Shown here: positions 46,351 to 55,509 of the stretch, one piece after another
How positions within the stretch are numbered: the stretch's first letter is position 1
Layout of the letters: each line of letters opens with the position of its first letter
DNA from: Rhizohabitans arisaemae
Lineage (GTDB): Bacteria; Actinomycetota; Actinomycetes; Streptosporangiales; Streptosporangiaceae
Direction of reading: 5' to 3'
Length of the DNA: 64,000 nucleotides
Assembly (NCBI RefSeq): GCF_025996515.1
Contig: NZ_BLRH01000024.1
Coordinates: 124,001 to 188,000, forward strand
Made by a program: the position numbers and the translations under genes
Notes under the pieces: model-generated
The model's database searches: none
What the model saw: the letters and a program-made list of their open reading frames with translations, nothing else
Told to the model about the DNA's origin: nothing

Positions 46351-47322
46351 TCAGCCGCCGGCGACGGGGACCTTGGCCGGAGGGAGATACGGGCCGGCCG
46401 GAGCGGACCGCCGCAGCGTCACCGTCACGGCGGTGGCAACCGAGGCGACCAGCAGACCGAAAGCGATCAGGGTGGTGCCGTCCGGGTGAACGAGCGGCTG
46501 GCCGCGGAGCGCCTGCCAGGTGGCCAGCGCGACCAGGCCCGCGTACCCCGTTCCGGCGACGACGATCAGCCGGACGCGGGTGCCTTCGTCACGGAGGACC
46601 GCGAACCGGGCGGCGAGGGCGAGCAGGAGGAGGGCGGCGAGCGGCAGCAGCTGAAGCGCGTGCATACCGATGAAGTGGGGGATTCTCAGGTCGCCGCCGG
46701 TGGTGCTCCAGCCGATCACGGGAATCCCCGGTCCTCCGTCGCGCACCCCGACGCTGTGCGCTCCGATGAGCCCCTTGACGACCCCGGCCTGCTGCTCCGC
46801 GGTGGGGGAGGTCATCAGGGCGCCGAGCCCCATGCCCGCCGTTGAGAGGATCAACCCGAAACGGATCGCCCAGGCGCCCGCTCGGTCCGCGTGCCGGTCG
46901 AGGAGGACCAGGACGGCCGCCACGATGTTGGCGATGAAGAGCAGGACGACCGCCAGCCCCATGATGCCGAAGAGCTGGGCGTCCAGCTCGGTGGAGACGT
47001 TGAAGTGACTGCGGAGCCCCCGGGCCGCCTGCAGCACGATGATCGCCACTTCGAGCACGATGACCACGGTGAAGGAGGTGCCGAGCCACCAGCACAGACG
47101 CCGGGCCCGGCGCTGCATCGAGAAGAGCCAGGCCCAGGTGAAGGCGTAGAGCCCGAAGGAGATCGCGAACTTCAGCGGTTTCGCCCAGACGGACTGGCCG
47201 TCGATCGTGCGACCGTCGACCACGAGGCCGATCAGGGTCGCCACGGTGAGCACCGCCATCGTGCCGGTGAGGAGCATGAGCGGGCGATGCCACTGCCAAG
47301 CCCGCGAGATCGTTCCATGCAT
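46351..47322 (-). CDS. Integral membrane protein of unknown function
   Basis: A 323-residue protein with about eight hydrophobic helices (for example PLMLLTGTMAVLTVATLIGLVV, FTVVIVLEVAIIVLQAA, LFGIMGLAVVLLFIANIVAAVLVLL, LLPLAALLLLALAARFAVL). Charged or polar residues inside the membrane region include KPLKFAISFGLYAFTWAWLF and an IPHFIGMHALQLLP segment with two His, which could bind heme or metal (inference). I recognise no named family. ATG 47322 is chosen at the start of the first amphipathic segment; the frame is open 53 codons upstream. A strong terminator follows. Confidence 0.65.
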   Translation of the reverse strand: MHGTISRAWQWHRPLMLLTGTMAVLTVATLIGLVVDGRTIDGQSVWAKPLKFAISFGLYAFTWAWLFSMQRRARRLCWWLGTSFTVVIVLEVAIIVLQAARGLRSHFNVSTELDAQLFGIMGLAVVLLFIANIVAAVLVLLDRHADRAGAWAIRFGLILSTAGMGLGALMTSPTAEQQAGVVKGLIGAHSVGVRDGGPGIPVIGWSTTGGDLRIPHFIGMHALQLLPLAALLLLALAARFAVLRDEGTRVRLIVVAGTGYAGLVALATWQALRGQPLVHPDGTTLIAFGLLVASVATAVTVTLRRSAPAGPYLPPAKVPVAGG

Positions 47323-47848
47323 CAGGGGTCCCGAGATCAGGAGGAGTGAGGGGTGATCCCGCGGTACGGCCAAGGCGCGTCCACCCGGCCGCGGTCGCGG
47401 GTACGGCTTCAGCGTGCTCGCTCGCCCGGGTGCCGCACATCGGGCGACTCCCGTAGGTTCCCCGTAGCACTTTGGTCGCACCCAAGGGCGGTGTGGGTTT
47501 CGCCCCGGGGATCCCCCTGGCTCCCCTAGGGGATGAGCGGGGCCGAAACACGATGCCGTGACGGACTCGGTCTCCGGGGAAACCCCCAGTTCAGCTCACC
47601 TGGTTCGGATGGCCGGGCCCTTGGGGCACTGCTCAACGCAGATCTGTCGAAACATAGGGATTCGGCGGGCCGAAACGGATACAGGCGCCGTACCCTGAAA
47701 ACCTACGGGTGTGCCTTCCGACAGGGTTACGATGATCGATGGGCGGGCAGACCGGGACCGTCGGCGGGTCTTCGGCCCCCGATGTGCGAAGTCGCCCGAC
47801 CTTTGGTTGAATTCGTCGGTACACCTTTCGTCGGTACACCTTGTGCAC
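47323..47848. other. 526-bp region without a recognisable gene
   Basis: It lies between the membrane protein start and the CAU tRNA. ORFs here are short and low in coding character. The only structure noted is a 15-bp tandem duplication at its right edge (47812-47841). Confidence 0.5.
47812..47841. repeat. 15-bp tandem duplication next to a tRNA gene
   Basis: TTCGTCGGTACACCT occurs twice without a gap (47812-47826 and 47827-47841), ending eight bases before the tRNA. This looks like replication slippage; a role in tRNA expression is unknown. Confidence 0.7.
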
Positions 47849-47922
47849 GGGGCGGTAGCTCAGCAGGTCAGAGCAGGGGACTCATAATCCCTGGGTCGCG
47901 GGTTCGAACCCCGCCCGCCCTA
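47849..47922 (+). tRNA. tRNA with CAT anticodon (Met, or Ile2 if modified)
   Basis: Cloverleaf: acceptor GGGGCGG/CCGCCCT (G-U first pair), D-arm GCTC/GAGC, anticodon loop CTCATAA, T-arm GCGGG-TTCGAAC-CCCGC, discriminator A at 47922. CCA is not encoded. A CAU tRNA with this loop can be elongator Met or lysidine-modified Ile2; the AGCAGGGGACTCATAATCCC part resembles Ile2, but I cannot decide. Confidence 0.85.
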
Positions 47923-48077
47923 CCTCGTCATACTTCTCGCGCCTCGACGGGCCGGCATCGGCCGTGGCCCGGCGGCGAGGATCTTCCCCGCGGCGTCGAC
48001 GTCCCGGTCATTCCGCACGCCGCGTGCGCGGTCATTTCGACGGTAGGTGCCCTCCGACGGGCCGCCTGCATCGATCA

Positions 48078-48106
48078 TTGACATGGAACGACATTCCGCA
48101 TTCGAT
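48078..48106 (+). promoter_or_regulatory. Promoter and IclR-type operator of the BNR protein gene
   Basis: TTGACA (48078-48083) and a weak -10 TTCGAT (48101-48106), 17 bp apart. The operator CATGGAA-CGACA-TTCCGCA (48082-48100) overlaps the -35. The same operator type occurs three times in front of the operon and aminotransferase at 62.7-62.8 kb, in one case in the same position relative to TTGAC. Confidence 0.6.
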
Positions 48107-48127
48107 CTCAGCAAGCAGGAGGTGGAC

Positions 48128-49807
48128 ATGCGGAAGAATTCGCGATGGGTGATCGCGGTGGCCCTGGGTGTGGCCGTCGTGTTCGGGCCCGCCGGGCCGG
48201 CGAGCGCGAACGGGCCCTCGATCGGTAATCCCAGTGTTCCGGACGTGCTGATCGAGGAGCCGGGGGCCGGCGGGTGCCAGCCGTGGGACCCGACTCTCGG
48301 CACGACCCACAGCACGAACCGGCAGCTCAACGAGACCGTACCCTGTGCCTGGTTCCCATCGATCGCCAAGCTGGCCAACGGCGACCTCTACGTCGCCTAC
48401 TCGTACGGCACCAGCCACTCCAACTTCAGCAAGATCGCTGCCCGGAGGAGCACCGACGGCGGCCGCACCTGGTCGGCCCGCCAGATCATCGTGGACGACC
48501 CCGCGATCCCGGATGAGAAGGAGCCGAGCCTCACCGCCCTGCGTGACGGCCGGCTGCTGATGACCTACTACGACTACTTCCCGGGCCGCCCCAACAAGCA
48601 CCGTCGTCAGGTGTATCTGCGCAGCTCCTCCGACAACGGTGTCACCTGGTCGGCTCCGACGACGCTCGACTCGCTCGTGTGGGACTTTCCCACCAGTCAG
48701 ATGGCCTCCAACGGGGAGCTCGTCGAACTCGACAACGGCACTCTCGTGCTGCCCGTCTACACGATGCGCGCGCTCGACGGGTCGATCGGCTGGTGGGGTG
48801 TGCACGTGCTGCGCAGCACCGACGGCGGCGCGACGTGGAACCGATCGGACGAGCGCGTGGTGATGTGGGACGGGCCCACCGGCACGATCTCGTACAGCGA
48901 GCCCGCCCTCGCCGATCTGGGCGGCGGGCACATCGTGATGCTGGCCCGGACGTCGAGCAACCCGGCGGGGACGGTACGGCAGAGCGAGTCCTTCGACTAC
49001 GGCGCGACGTGGAGCGCACCCGTCGACGTCCCGGGGCTTCACGGGCACGCGCCGCACTTCCTCAAGTTGCGGGACGGCTCGTTCTTCCTCACCTACGGTG
49101 ATGTGTCCGGTGGCTTCGCCAGCTCACGGCCGGTGGTCGGCAGGTTCTACGACCCGCGCAGGGGATGGGCGGCCACCCAGGGAAAGATGATCTACAAGAC
49201 GCCGCGGACGAATCAGTCGGGCTGGGTCTACTTCCCCTCGTCCGACATGTCCTACCCGGGCAGCGTGGAACTCGACGACGGCACGATCCTCACCGTCTAC
49301 TACGACCGGCTCGAAGGCATCCTCGGCGGCACCTTCACGCGCCCGGTGGAGAACCGGCTCGACCTGTGGGGGATGTACCAGGCGGGTCAGGCGACCATCC
49401 AGACCGATCTGACCCACACCGCGTCGAGCAGGCCCTCGCTCCAGCCGTACGGGCCGATCGACGGGAGCATCGACTACTGGCACTCGGCCGCCGCCGACGG
49501 CCCGGCCCCACCCGTACGGCAGTGGACGCTCACCCTTGACGACACCTATCCGATCGGTGACGTGGGTGTGGTCCTCAAGCCCGGGTACGCCGAGTCCGCC
49601 ACCGTCGAGACGGCCGTCACGACGGATTGGCGGACGGTCAAGACGTACACGATGCGCCGTACGGACGACTACGACTGGACCTCGGCCGGCGGCGTGCCCG
49701 CCCGTCACGTGCGGGTCTCGATCACCGACACGAGCCGCAACGGCGACGCCCTCCTCACGGAGGTGGCGCTGCGCACCTGGCCCACGACCTTCGACCGGGC
49801 GCCTTGA
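48128..49807 (+). CDS. Secreted BNR-repeat (sialidase-like) glycosidase
   Basis: A 559-residue exported protein: Sec signal peptide to about residue 27 (AGPASA), then a six-bladed propeller with four Asp boxes (RRSTDGGRTWS, RSSSDNGVTWS, RSTDGGATWN, SFDYGATWSAP), and a C-terminal beta domain of about 110 residues resembling a discoidin or carbohydrate-binding module (IGDVGVVLKPGYAESATVET...VRVSITDTSRNGDALLTEVALRTW). The FRIP motif of true sialidases is not seen, so the sugar released is uncertain. A strong AGGAGG site precedes the ATG. It converges with the catabolic operon and shares its operator type. Confidence 0.85.
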   Translation: MRKNSRWVIAVALGVAVVFGPAGPASANGPSIGNPSVPDVLIEEPGAGGCQPWDPTLGTTHSTNRQLNETVPCAWFPSIAKLANGDLYVAYSYGTSHSNFSKIAARRSTDGGRTWSARQIIVDDPAIPDEKEPSLTALRDGRLLMTYYDYFPGRPNKHRRQVYLRSSSDNGVTWSAPTTLDSLVWDFPTSQMASNGELVELDNGTLVLPVYTMRALDGSIGWWGVHVLRSTDGGATWNRSDERVVMWDGPTGTISYSEPALADLGGGHIVMLARTSSNPAGTVRQSESFDYGATWSAPVDVPGLHGHAPHFLKLRDGSFFLTYGDVSGGFASSRPVVGRFYDPRRGWAATQGKMIYKTPRTNQSGWVYFPSSDMSYPGSVELDDGTILTVYYDRLEGILGGTFTRPVENRLDLWGMYQAGQATIQTDLTHTASSRPSLQPYGPIDGSIDYWHSAAADGPAPPVRQWTLTLDDTYPIGDVGVVLKPGYAESATVETAVTTDWRTVKTYTMRRTDDYDWTSAGGVPARHVRVSITDTSRNGDALLTEVALRTWPTTFDRAP

Positions 49808-50896
49808 TCAGTGCCGGCCGCTGATCCGCCAGCGGGCCACGGCTGTGTCGCCCTCGACCAGATAGGCGGAGCTCCACATGTTGACGACGCCGCAGCCGTG
49901 GTTGGGCAGGACGTGTAGCGGATCGCCCACACGCAGCGCCTTCGCGTCCCGCCCGGTCAGGTAGCCGTGCTCCTCGTTGGCCTTGGCGAAGGCCAGCGAG
50001 GGCCGGCCCACCACGAGGCCGAAGCCGGAGCCGGTCACGGAGGCGTCGGAACTCATCGCCTTGAGACCCGCGTCCACGATGGCGGTCCCGTCACGCTTGG
50101 TGCTCACCACCCGGGTGAGCACCGTCAGCGCCGTACGGGACTCATCGGCGGTGCCGAGCGCGACCTGATTGCCGTCGTAGAAGACATACGTGCCCGCCCG
50201 CGCCTCCGTGACGCCGGGGACGAAGGGCGCGGTGGCCGCGCCCGGCGTCGATCCGACGGACACGATCTCGCACGGATGGCCGGCGGCGCGCAGCTCCCCG
50301 GCCACGCCGGCGAGGACCTCACCGACCAGCCTGCCTGCGTTGTCCATGCCCGTCCGGTCGCCCAGGTACGTCATCAGGTGGCCCTCGTGGGTCAGCACTC
50401 CGCGCAACTCCAGCGACGGGTACGCCGCCAGTTCGCCGGCGAGGGCGACCGCGTCCTCCGGCGCCACCCCCGCCCTGCCGAGCCCGGTGTCCACCTCGAT
50501 CAGGTACGGCACCCGCCGCCCCGCCGTCTGCGCCGCCTCGGCGAGCGGGCGGGCGACCTCGACCGAGTCGATCGCCACGGTCACCCCGGTCCGTACGGCG
50601 AAGGCCACCTTCGCGGGCCCGACCGGCTGGTGCGCCCAGACCAGGTCGGTGATCCCCGCGTCGAGCAGCACCGCGACCTCGGCCATGGTCGCGCAGGTGA
50701 ACCCGATCGCGCCGTGGGCGAGCTGGAGCCTGGCCACGTCAAGGCACTTGGACGCCTTGAAGTGCGGGCGCAGCCGTACCCCTGCCGACGCCGCCATCGC
50801 CGACATGTCGGCGATGTTGCGAACAAGCCGGGTGCGATCGATCAGCAGCGCCGGAGTAGGCAGCTCGCTTAGCCGTACCGGCTCGAAGGGGCTCAT
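49808..50896 (-). CDS. D-threonine aldolase / D-serine dehydratase-like PLP enzyme
   Basis: A 362-residue fold III PLP protein: alanine-racemase-type barrel with the cofactor lysine in LRPHFKASKCLDVARLQLA, PYLIEVDTGLGRAGV and VSVGSTPGAATAP, then a C-terminal beta domain with the metal-binding HGYL and PNHGCGVVN (His and Cys) segments of D-threonine aldolase and eukaryote-type D-serine dehydratase. It probably splits or deaminates a D-amino acid, and RidA in the same operon could hydrolyse the enamine formed. It is the last gene of the operon; its start overlaps the amidohydrolase stop (ATGA). Confidence 0.85.
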   Translation of the reverse strand: MSPFEPVRLSELPTPALLIDRTRLVRNIADMSAMAASAGVRLRPHFKASKCLDVARLQLAHGAIGFTCATMAEVAVLLDAGITDLVWAHQPVGPAKVAFAVRTGVTVAIDSVEVARPLAEAAQTAGRRVPYLIEVDTGLGRAGVAPEDAVALAGELAAYPSLELRGVLTHEGHLMTYLGDRTGMDNAGRLVGEVLAGVAGELRAAGHPCEIVSVGSTPGAATAPFVPGVTEARAGTYVFYDGNQVALGTADESRTALTVLTRVVSTKRDGTAIVDAGLKAMSSDASVTGSGFGLVVGRPSLAFAKANEEHGYLTGRDAKALRVGDPLHVLPNHGCGVVNMWSSAYLVEGDTAVARWRISGRH

Positions 50897-51720
50897 CGCA
50901 CCCCCAGCAGGGCACGCGGGTCCTGTTCCAGCAGACATTCGATCGTGTCCGGCCGGACGCCTTCCAGCCCGGGGACACGGATCTCGGTGAGCGCCCGCAG
51001 CCCCCGCACCGCCTCGTCCGGAGTCCAGAGCGGGAAGTCGGAGCCGAAGAGCAGCTTGTTCGCCACCCCCCACTCCTGCGCGCGGACCAGGGAGAGAAAC
51101 CCGTCCAGTGGCCTGGCCCAGGTCGCGGACACGTCGGAGAAGACCCGCGCGTTCTTTCTGAGCACCACCATCGTCTCGCGCTGCCACGGATGCCCGAGAT
51201 GGGCGATGATCTGGCTCAGGCCCGGATGCCGCCTGGCCACCTCGTCCACGACCAGGGGATTGGTCACCCCGAGGTCACCGCGCGGGCTAGGCGTCGCGCC
51301 CATGTGCCAGAGCAGCACGAGCCCCGCCGCCGCGGCCGCGGCGTAGAACGGATCGTGAACGGCGTCGCGCGGGTCGAAGTGGGCCAGCACCGGATAGAGC
51401 TTGACGCCGCGCAGCCCCTTCGCCACCCCGTCCGCCATCTGCTCGAGAACGTCGGGGTCGGTGGGGTCGAGCGCCATGAAGCCCACGGTCTCCGCGCGGG
51501 TGTCGGCGCAGAAGCGCGCGACGAACTCGTTCGACGTGGCCACGCCCGCCGACGTGGCCCGGATGCCGAAGACGAACGCCGCCGTCACCCCCTTCATGGC
51601 CGCGTCGTAGTCGGCGGGCGTCACGTCGGCCCAGTCCCTGCCGTAGACGGGCCGCCAGTTCGCCTCCCACTCGCAGCCCCAATGCTCGGCCAGCATGCAG
51701 TGGGTGTGCACATCGATCAT
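50893..51720 (-). CDS. Amidohydrolase family 2 protein
   Basis: A 275-residue TIM-barrel metal hydrolase. MIDVHTHCM gives the first two His ligands, followed by GLRGVKLYP, LLWHMGATPSP, ISQIIAHLGHPW-like His (residues near 175) and FGSDFPLW with the catalytic Asp. The group contains decarboxylases such as ACMSD and lactonases as well as true amidohydrolases, so the reaction is open. It shares one base with the end of the iclR gene and overlaps the PLP enzyme gene, so it is part of the operon. Confidence 0.82.
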   Translation of the reverse strand: MIDVHTHCMLAEHWGCEWEANWRPVYGRDWADVTPADYDAAMKGVTAAFVFGIRATSAGVATSNEFVARFCADTRAETVGFMALDPTDPDVLEQMADGVAKGLRGVKLYPVLAHFDPRDAVHDPFYAAAAAAGLVLLWHMGATPSPRGDLGVTNPLVVDEVARRHPGLSQIIAHLGHPWQRETMVVLRKNARVFSDVSATWARPLDGFLSLVRAQEWGVANKLLFGSDFPLWTPDEAVRGLRALTEIRVPGLEGVRPDTIECLLEQDPRALLGVR

Positions 51721-52565
51721 CAGGAGTGGCCCCCTTCCACGGGCGACAGCGAACGGTGGACCATGCGCAGCGCGGCGACGAGGTCGGGGTCCGCGGCCAT
51801 CTCGACGGCGGTCGCGCGCAGCTCGGCCAGGTAGTCGCCGTGCCGGTCCGGGTCGAGTTCGCCGGACGGGCCGGAGACGCTGACCGAGGCGACCCAGCGT
51901 CCGTCGATCTCCAGCGGGACGGCCAGGCAGCGCAGGCCGACGTTCGACTCGTTGTCGTCGAACGCGTATCCACGTTCCCGGGTCAGCTCAAGGTCCGCGC
52001 GGAGCCGGGCGAGCCCGGTCAGGGTGTTGCCCGTTTTCGGCGCGTACGGCTCCGCGGGCAGATGGCGCGCCAGTTCGCCGGCGCCGAGCCCGGCCAGGAG
52101 CAGCTTGCCCAGGCCGGTCGCGTACGCCTCCGCCCGCGACCCGCTCATGGCCGTGTAGCGGATGGGCCGGTCCGGCTCCTCGACGCGCAGGTGCAGCACC
52201 TGCTCCCCGTCGAGGACGCCGAGGTTGGCCGTCTGCCCGGTGGACGCGGCGAGGCGGGCCAGGTAGCCGCTGGCGGCGGCCGAGGCGTCCAATGTGGCGA
52301 TGTACGCGGTGGACAGTTCGAGCACCTTGTGGCCGAGCCGGAACGACGGCCGCTCGTCCACCCGTACCACGTACCCGGTCTCGGTGAGCACGGCGAGTAG
52401 CCGTACCAGCGTGCTCTTGGGCAGGCCGGTGTCGTCGTTCAGCTCGCCGAGGGTGACCGGCTGCTTGGCCTTGGCCAGCCTTTCGAGCAGCGCGAGCCCT
52501 CGGGCGAGGGCGTGGGCGTGATAGTTGGCCGCGGCCGGCTTGTCGTCGTCAATGGTCCGTCTCAT
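51720..52565 (-). CDS. IclR family transcriptional regulator
   Basis: A 281-residue regulator with a winged helix (ALARGLALLERLAKAKQPVT then GELNDDTGLPKSTLVRLLAVL, residues 20-70) and a GAF-like effector domain (LARLAASTGQTANLGVLDGEQ, AYATGLGKLLLAGL, ERGYAFDDNESNVGLRCLAVPL). It is encoded inside the operon, and its likely targets are the four CRTGGAA-N5-TTCCAYG sites, because IclR/KdgR proteins bind 7-5-7 palindromes of this kind. The effector is probably a pathway intermediate. Both ends overlap neighbouring genes. Confidence 0.92.
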   Translation of the reverse strand: MRRTIDDDKPAAANYHAHALARGLALLERLAKAKQPVTLGELNDDTGLPKSTLVRLLAVLTETGYVVRVDERPSFRLGHKVLELSTAYIATLDASAAASGYLARLAASTGQTANLGVLDGEQVLHLRVEEPDRPIRYTAMSGSRAEAYATGLGKLLLAGLGAGELARHLPAEPYAPKTGNTLTGLARLRADLELTRERGYAFDDNESNVGLRCLAVPLEIDGRWVASVSVSGPSGELDPDRHGDYLAELRATAVEMAADPDLVAALRMVHRSLSPVEGGHS

Positions 52566-54091
52566 GTCGTCACTTCCGTCGGCACGCGCAGGTCCCGGCC
52601 CGGCCGTGCGCCCGTGTGGACGCCGTCGTGGATCACGACGGTTCCGTTCACGACGACGAGGTCGATGCCCGCCGGGTAGCGGTGGGGATGAGTGAAGGTG
52701 CTCAGATCCTCGATCTTCTCCAGGTCGAGCAGCAGCAGGTCCGCCGCGGCGCCCGGCCGGATCAAGCCGCGACCCGCGAGCCCGAACAGCTCGGCGGGCC
52801 CCGCGGTGCACTTGCGCACAGCCTGCTCCAGCGTGAGCCGTCCAGGGCCGACATAACGATGCAGGAGGCGAGGGTAGCAGCCGTAGGACCGGGGATGTGG
52901 TGTTCCGCGACCGGTCGGCCCCGCCGGGTCGAGCGCGAGTCCGTCGGAGCCGATCACGGTCGCGGGATGGGTGAGCGCGGCGAGCAGGTCGTCCTCGGAA
53001 CGGCCGGAGGCCACCATGGCGACGGAGTTGCCGTGTTCGGCGACCAGGTCCATGGCGTGGTCGTCGCTCGCGAGCGGGCTCCCGTCGACGACCACGTCCG
53101 CCCACTCCCACCAGCGGCCCGCCCATTCGGCCCTGATCCGGTCGCGGACCAGCGGGTCGCGCAGCCGAAGGCGCATGGCGGCCTCACCGCCGTCGTGCGC
53201 CCAGCCGGGCAGGAGCTGGGAGAGGTTGGCGCTGCCGGCCAGGTAGGGATAGACGTCGGCGTGCACGTCCGCGTCCGCCGCCTCGATCAACCGCAGCGCC
53301 TCGGCGACCCCACCCCAGTTGCGGCGGCCGACCGCCGCCAGGTGGGAGATCTGGGTCCGGCACCCGCTCGCCTCCGCGACCCGTACGGCCTGCCCCACCG
53401 ATTCGAGCAGCCGGTCGGTGTAGTCGCGCAGGTGCCACGAGAAGACCCGGCCGTACGCCGCCACGACCCCGGCCAGCGCGATCAACTCGGCCTCGTCGGC
53501 ATAGCAGGCGGGTGCGTAGATCAGCCCGGTGCTCAGCCCCGCGGCGCCTTCGTCGAGAGCCTCGGCGAGCAACCCGCACATGCGGGTCACCTCGGCGGGC
53601 GTGGCCGGCCGGTCGGCGAATCCCACCACGGCGGCCCGCAGCGGCAGGTGCCCGACGAGTGAGGCGGTGTTCACCGAGGGCCTCGCGCCGGCGAGCACCG
53701 CCCGGTAGTCCGCCAGGCTCCGCCATGACCACTCCACCGCGGGGTCGGCGTCGATGAAGGCGACGGCGGCGCGCAGGGCGGCGGTGTCCGTCTCCGGCGT
53801 GAGGGGGAGGACACCGAGTCCGCAGTTGCCGAGCACCTCGGTCGTGACACCCTGGCGGATCTTGCTGTGCGCCGGTGGGTTGCTGAGCAGGGCCAGGTCG
53901 GAGTGGCTGTGCACGTCGACGAAGCCGGGGCACACCACGCGCCCGCGCGCCTCGACCACGCGCGCCGCCGCGCGCCCCGTCAAGTCCCCCACGGCCTCGA
54001 CCCGCCCGCCGGAGACCGCGACGTCCGCGGTACGGGCGGGGGATCCCGTCCCGTCGACCAACAGGCCGCCTCTGATCAGAAGGTCAGTCAT
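52562..54091 (-). CDS. N-acyl-D-amino-acid deacylase family hydrolase
   Basis: A 509-residue member of the D-aminoacylase branch of the amidohydrolase superfamily. The small beta domain (LLIRGGLLVDGTGSPARTADVAVSGGRVEAVG) is followed by the metal site VCPGFVDVHSHSDL, GVTTEVLGNCGLG with the metal Cys typical of D-aminoacylases, GLIYAPACYADEAEL, QISHLAAVG, VIGSDGLAL and a C-terminal GLIRPGAAADLLLLDLEKI. It should remove an acyl group from an N-acyl-D-amino acid or a similar imide. It overlaps ridA by 8 bases and iclR by 4. Confidence 0.88.
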   Translation of the reverse strand: MTDLLIRGGLLVDGTGSPARTADVAVSGGRVEAVGDLTGRAAARVVEARGRVVCPGFVDVHSHSDLALLSNPPAHSKIRQGVTTEVLGNCGLGVLPLTPETDTAALRAAVAFIDADPAVEWSWRSLADYRAVLAGARPSVNTASLVGHLPLRAAVVGFADRPATPAEVTRMCGLLAEALDEGAAGLSTGLIYAPACYADEAELIALAGVVAAYGRVFSWHLRDYTDRLLESVGQAVRVAEASGCRTQISHLAAVGRRNWGGVAEALRLIEAADADVHADVYPYLAGSANLSQLLPGWAHDGGEAAMRLRLRDPLVRDRIRAEWAGRWWEWADVVVDGSPLASDDHAMDLVAEHGNSVAMVASGRSEDDLLAALTHPATVIGSDGLALDPAGPTGRGTPHPRSYGCYPRLLHRYVGPGRLTLEQAVRKCTAGPAELFGLAGRGLIRPGAAADLLLLDLEKIEDLSTFTHPHRYPAGIDLVVVNGTVVIHDGVHTGARPGRDLRVPTEVTT

Positions 54092-54533
54092 CGTCGATCC
54101 TGAACGTGCCCTCGACCTCGACGGGGCTGCCGAGCGGGAGCGCGGCCACGCCGATCGCGGCCCTCGCGTGCGCGCCGGACTCCGGGCCGAGCACGGTCAG
54201 CAGTAGTTCCGTCGCGGCGTCGGCCACCAGGTGCTGTTCGGCGAAGCCCGGCACGCACGCGACGTACACCGTCAGTTTGAGCGCGGTGACCCGGTCGAGA
54301 GAGCCGGCCTCCGCACGTACGGCCGCCAGCACGTTGCGGGCGCACCGCCAGGCGCAGGTGCGGGCGGTCGCGAGGTCCACGTTCACGCCGACCGTGCCCG
54401 TCGCGATCAGCCCGCCATCTGGGGTGGCCGCGACCTGCCCCGATGCGATGATCAGCGCGCCGTCGCGCCGTACCGGGGCGACAGGCGGGCGGTCAGGACG
54501 GGCCGGCGGTGTGTCGGGAAGGGTGTCGAGCAC
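54084..54533 (-). CDS. RidA family enamine/imine deaminase
   Basis: A 149-residue YjgF/YER057c/UK114 protein: [36 protein letters not shown], a middle helix and an ending [21 protein letters not shown]. It lacks the usual Arg-containing end motif (LPxxxxVEIE with preceding R), where [15 protein letters not shown] is seen, so deaminase activity is not certain. RidA proteins remove reactive enamines made by PLP enzymes, which fits the two PLP enzymes of this locus. GTG 54533 has AGGAG seven bases before it and overlaps the end of the ATPase gene by 41 bases. Confidence 0.8.
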   Translation of the reverse strand: MLDTLPDTPPARPDRPPVAPVRRDGALIIASGQVAATPDGGLIATGTVGVNVDLATARTCAWRCARNVLAAVRAEAGSLDRVTALKLTVYVACVPGFAEQHLVADAATELLLTVLGPESGAHARAAIGVAALPLGSPVEVEGTFRIDDD

Positions 54534-55509
54534 GGATGGACTCCTCTGGGAAGTGACAGGCGCTCGGATGCCCGGCGCCGAGACGGTCTTCAAGGGTCGG
54601 CTCCTCGACGGCGCACAGCTCCCGCGCCTTCCAGCAGCGGGTCCGGAAGCGGCAGCCCGACGGGGGGTCGGCCGGGCTTGGCACGTCCCCCGAGAGCAGG
54701 ATGCGCTCGGCCGCGCCGCGCAGCGAGGGATGGGGGATCGGCACCGCGGAGATCAACGCCTTGGTGTACGGATGGCTCGGCCGCTCGAAGATGTCGGCGA
54801 CCCCGCCGATTTCAACGATCTTGCCGAGGTACATGACGGCGACCCGGTGGCAGATGTGCCTGACCACCGACAGGTCGTGGGAGATGAACAGATACGCGAG
54901 GCCGAGCCTGCGCTGCAGGTCCACCAGCATGTTGATCACCTGCGCCTGGATGGAGACGTCCAGCGCGGACACCGGCTCGTCGAGCACGAGCATCCGCGGC
55001 CGCAGGGCGAGCGCGCGGGCGATGCCGACCCGCTGACGCTGCCCACCGGAGAACTCGTGCGGATACCTGTTGGCGTGCTCGGGCGCGAGGCCGACGAGTT
55101 CGAGCAGCTTCTCGACCTCGCCCTCCTCGTACACGCCCTGCACCCGCAACGGCTCGGCGACGATCTCATGCACGGTGAGCCGCGGCGAGAGGGACGCGTA
55201 CGGGTCCTGGAAGACGATCTGGACGTCCCGCCTGAGGGCGCCGAGCTCGGCGGGGGAGAGCGCGGTCCGGTCGCGCCCGCCGTACAGGATGCGGCCCGCC
55301 GTCGGCTCCATGAGCCGGACGAGCAGCCGGCCCATGGTGGTCTTGCCGCAGCCCGACTCGCCGACGAGCCCGAGCGTCTCGCCCGCCGCCAGGGTCAGGT
55401 CCACTCCGTCCACCGCGTGGACCGCCCCGACCTGCCGCCTGAGCAGACCCGCCTTGATCGGATAGTGCTTGACCAGCCCCTCGACGCGGAGCACCTCCGT
55501 GGTCGTCAT
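54493..55509 (-). CDS. Dipeptide-type ABC transporter ATP-binding protein (DppF/OppF)
   Basis: A 338-residue ATPase: Walker [11 protein letters not shown]-loop [20 protein letters not shown], signature [15 protein letters not shown], Walker [21 protein letters not shown]-loop [20 protein letters not shown] and the oligopeptide-ATPase C-terminal extension ([28 protein letters not shown], with the Cys cluster that can hold an iron-sulfur centre). It pairs with the upstream DppD-type ATPase; the starts and stops overlap (ATGA). Confidence 0.9.
   Translation of the reverse strand: MTTTEVLRVEGLVKHYPIKAGLLRRQVGAVHAVDGVDLTLAAGETLGLVGESGCGKTTMGRLLVRLMEPTAGRILYGGRDRTALSPAELGALRRDVQIVFQDPYASLSPRLTVHEIVAEPLRVQGVYEEGEVEKLLELVGLAPEHANRYPHEFSGGQRQRVGIARALALRPRMLVLDEPVSALDVSIQAQVINMLVDLQRRLGLAYLFISHDLSVVRHICHRVAVMYLGKIVEIGGVADIFERPSHPYTKALISAVPIPHPSLRGAAERILLSGDVPSPADPPSGCRFRTRCWKARELCAVEEPTLEDRLGAGHPSACHFPEESIRARHPSRHTAGPS

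Noticed and set aside
47323-47481. Extension of the membrane protein to 47481
   Set aside because: The additional 53 residues are Arg/Pro-rich without signal features and cover what looks like upstream non-coding DNA.
48128-49807. Assignment as a true exo-sialidase
   Set aside because: Asp boxes are clear but the FRIP arginine motif is not, so only BNR-repeat/sialidase-like is supported.
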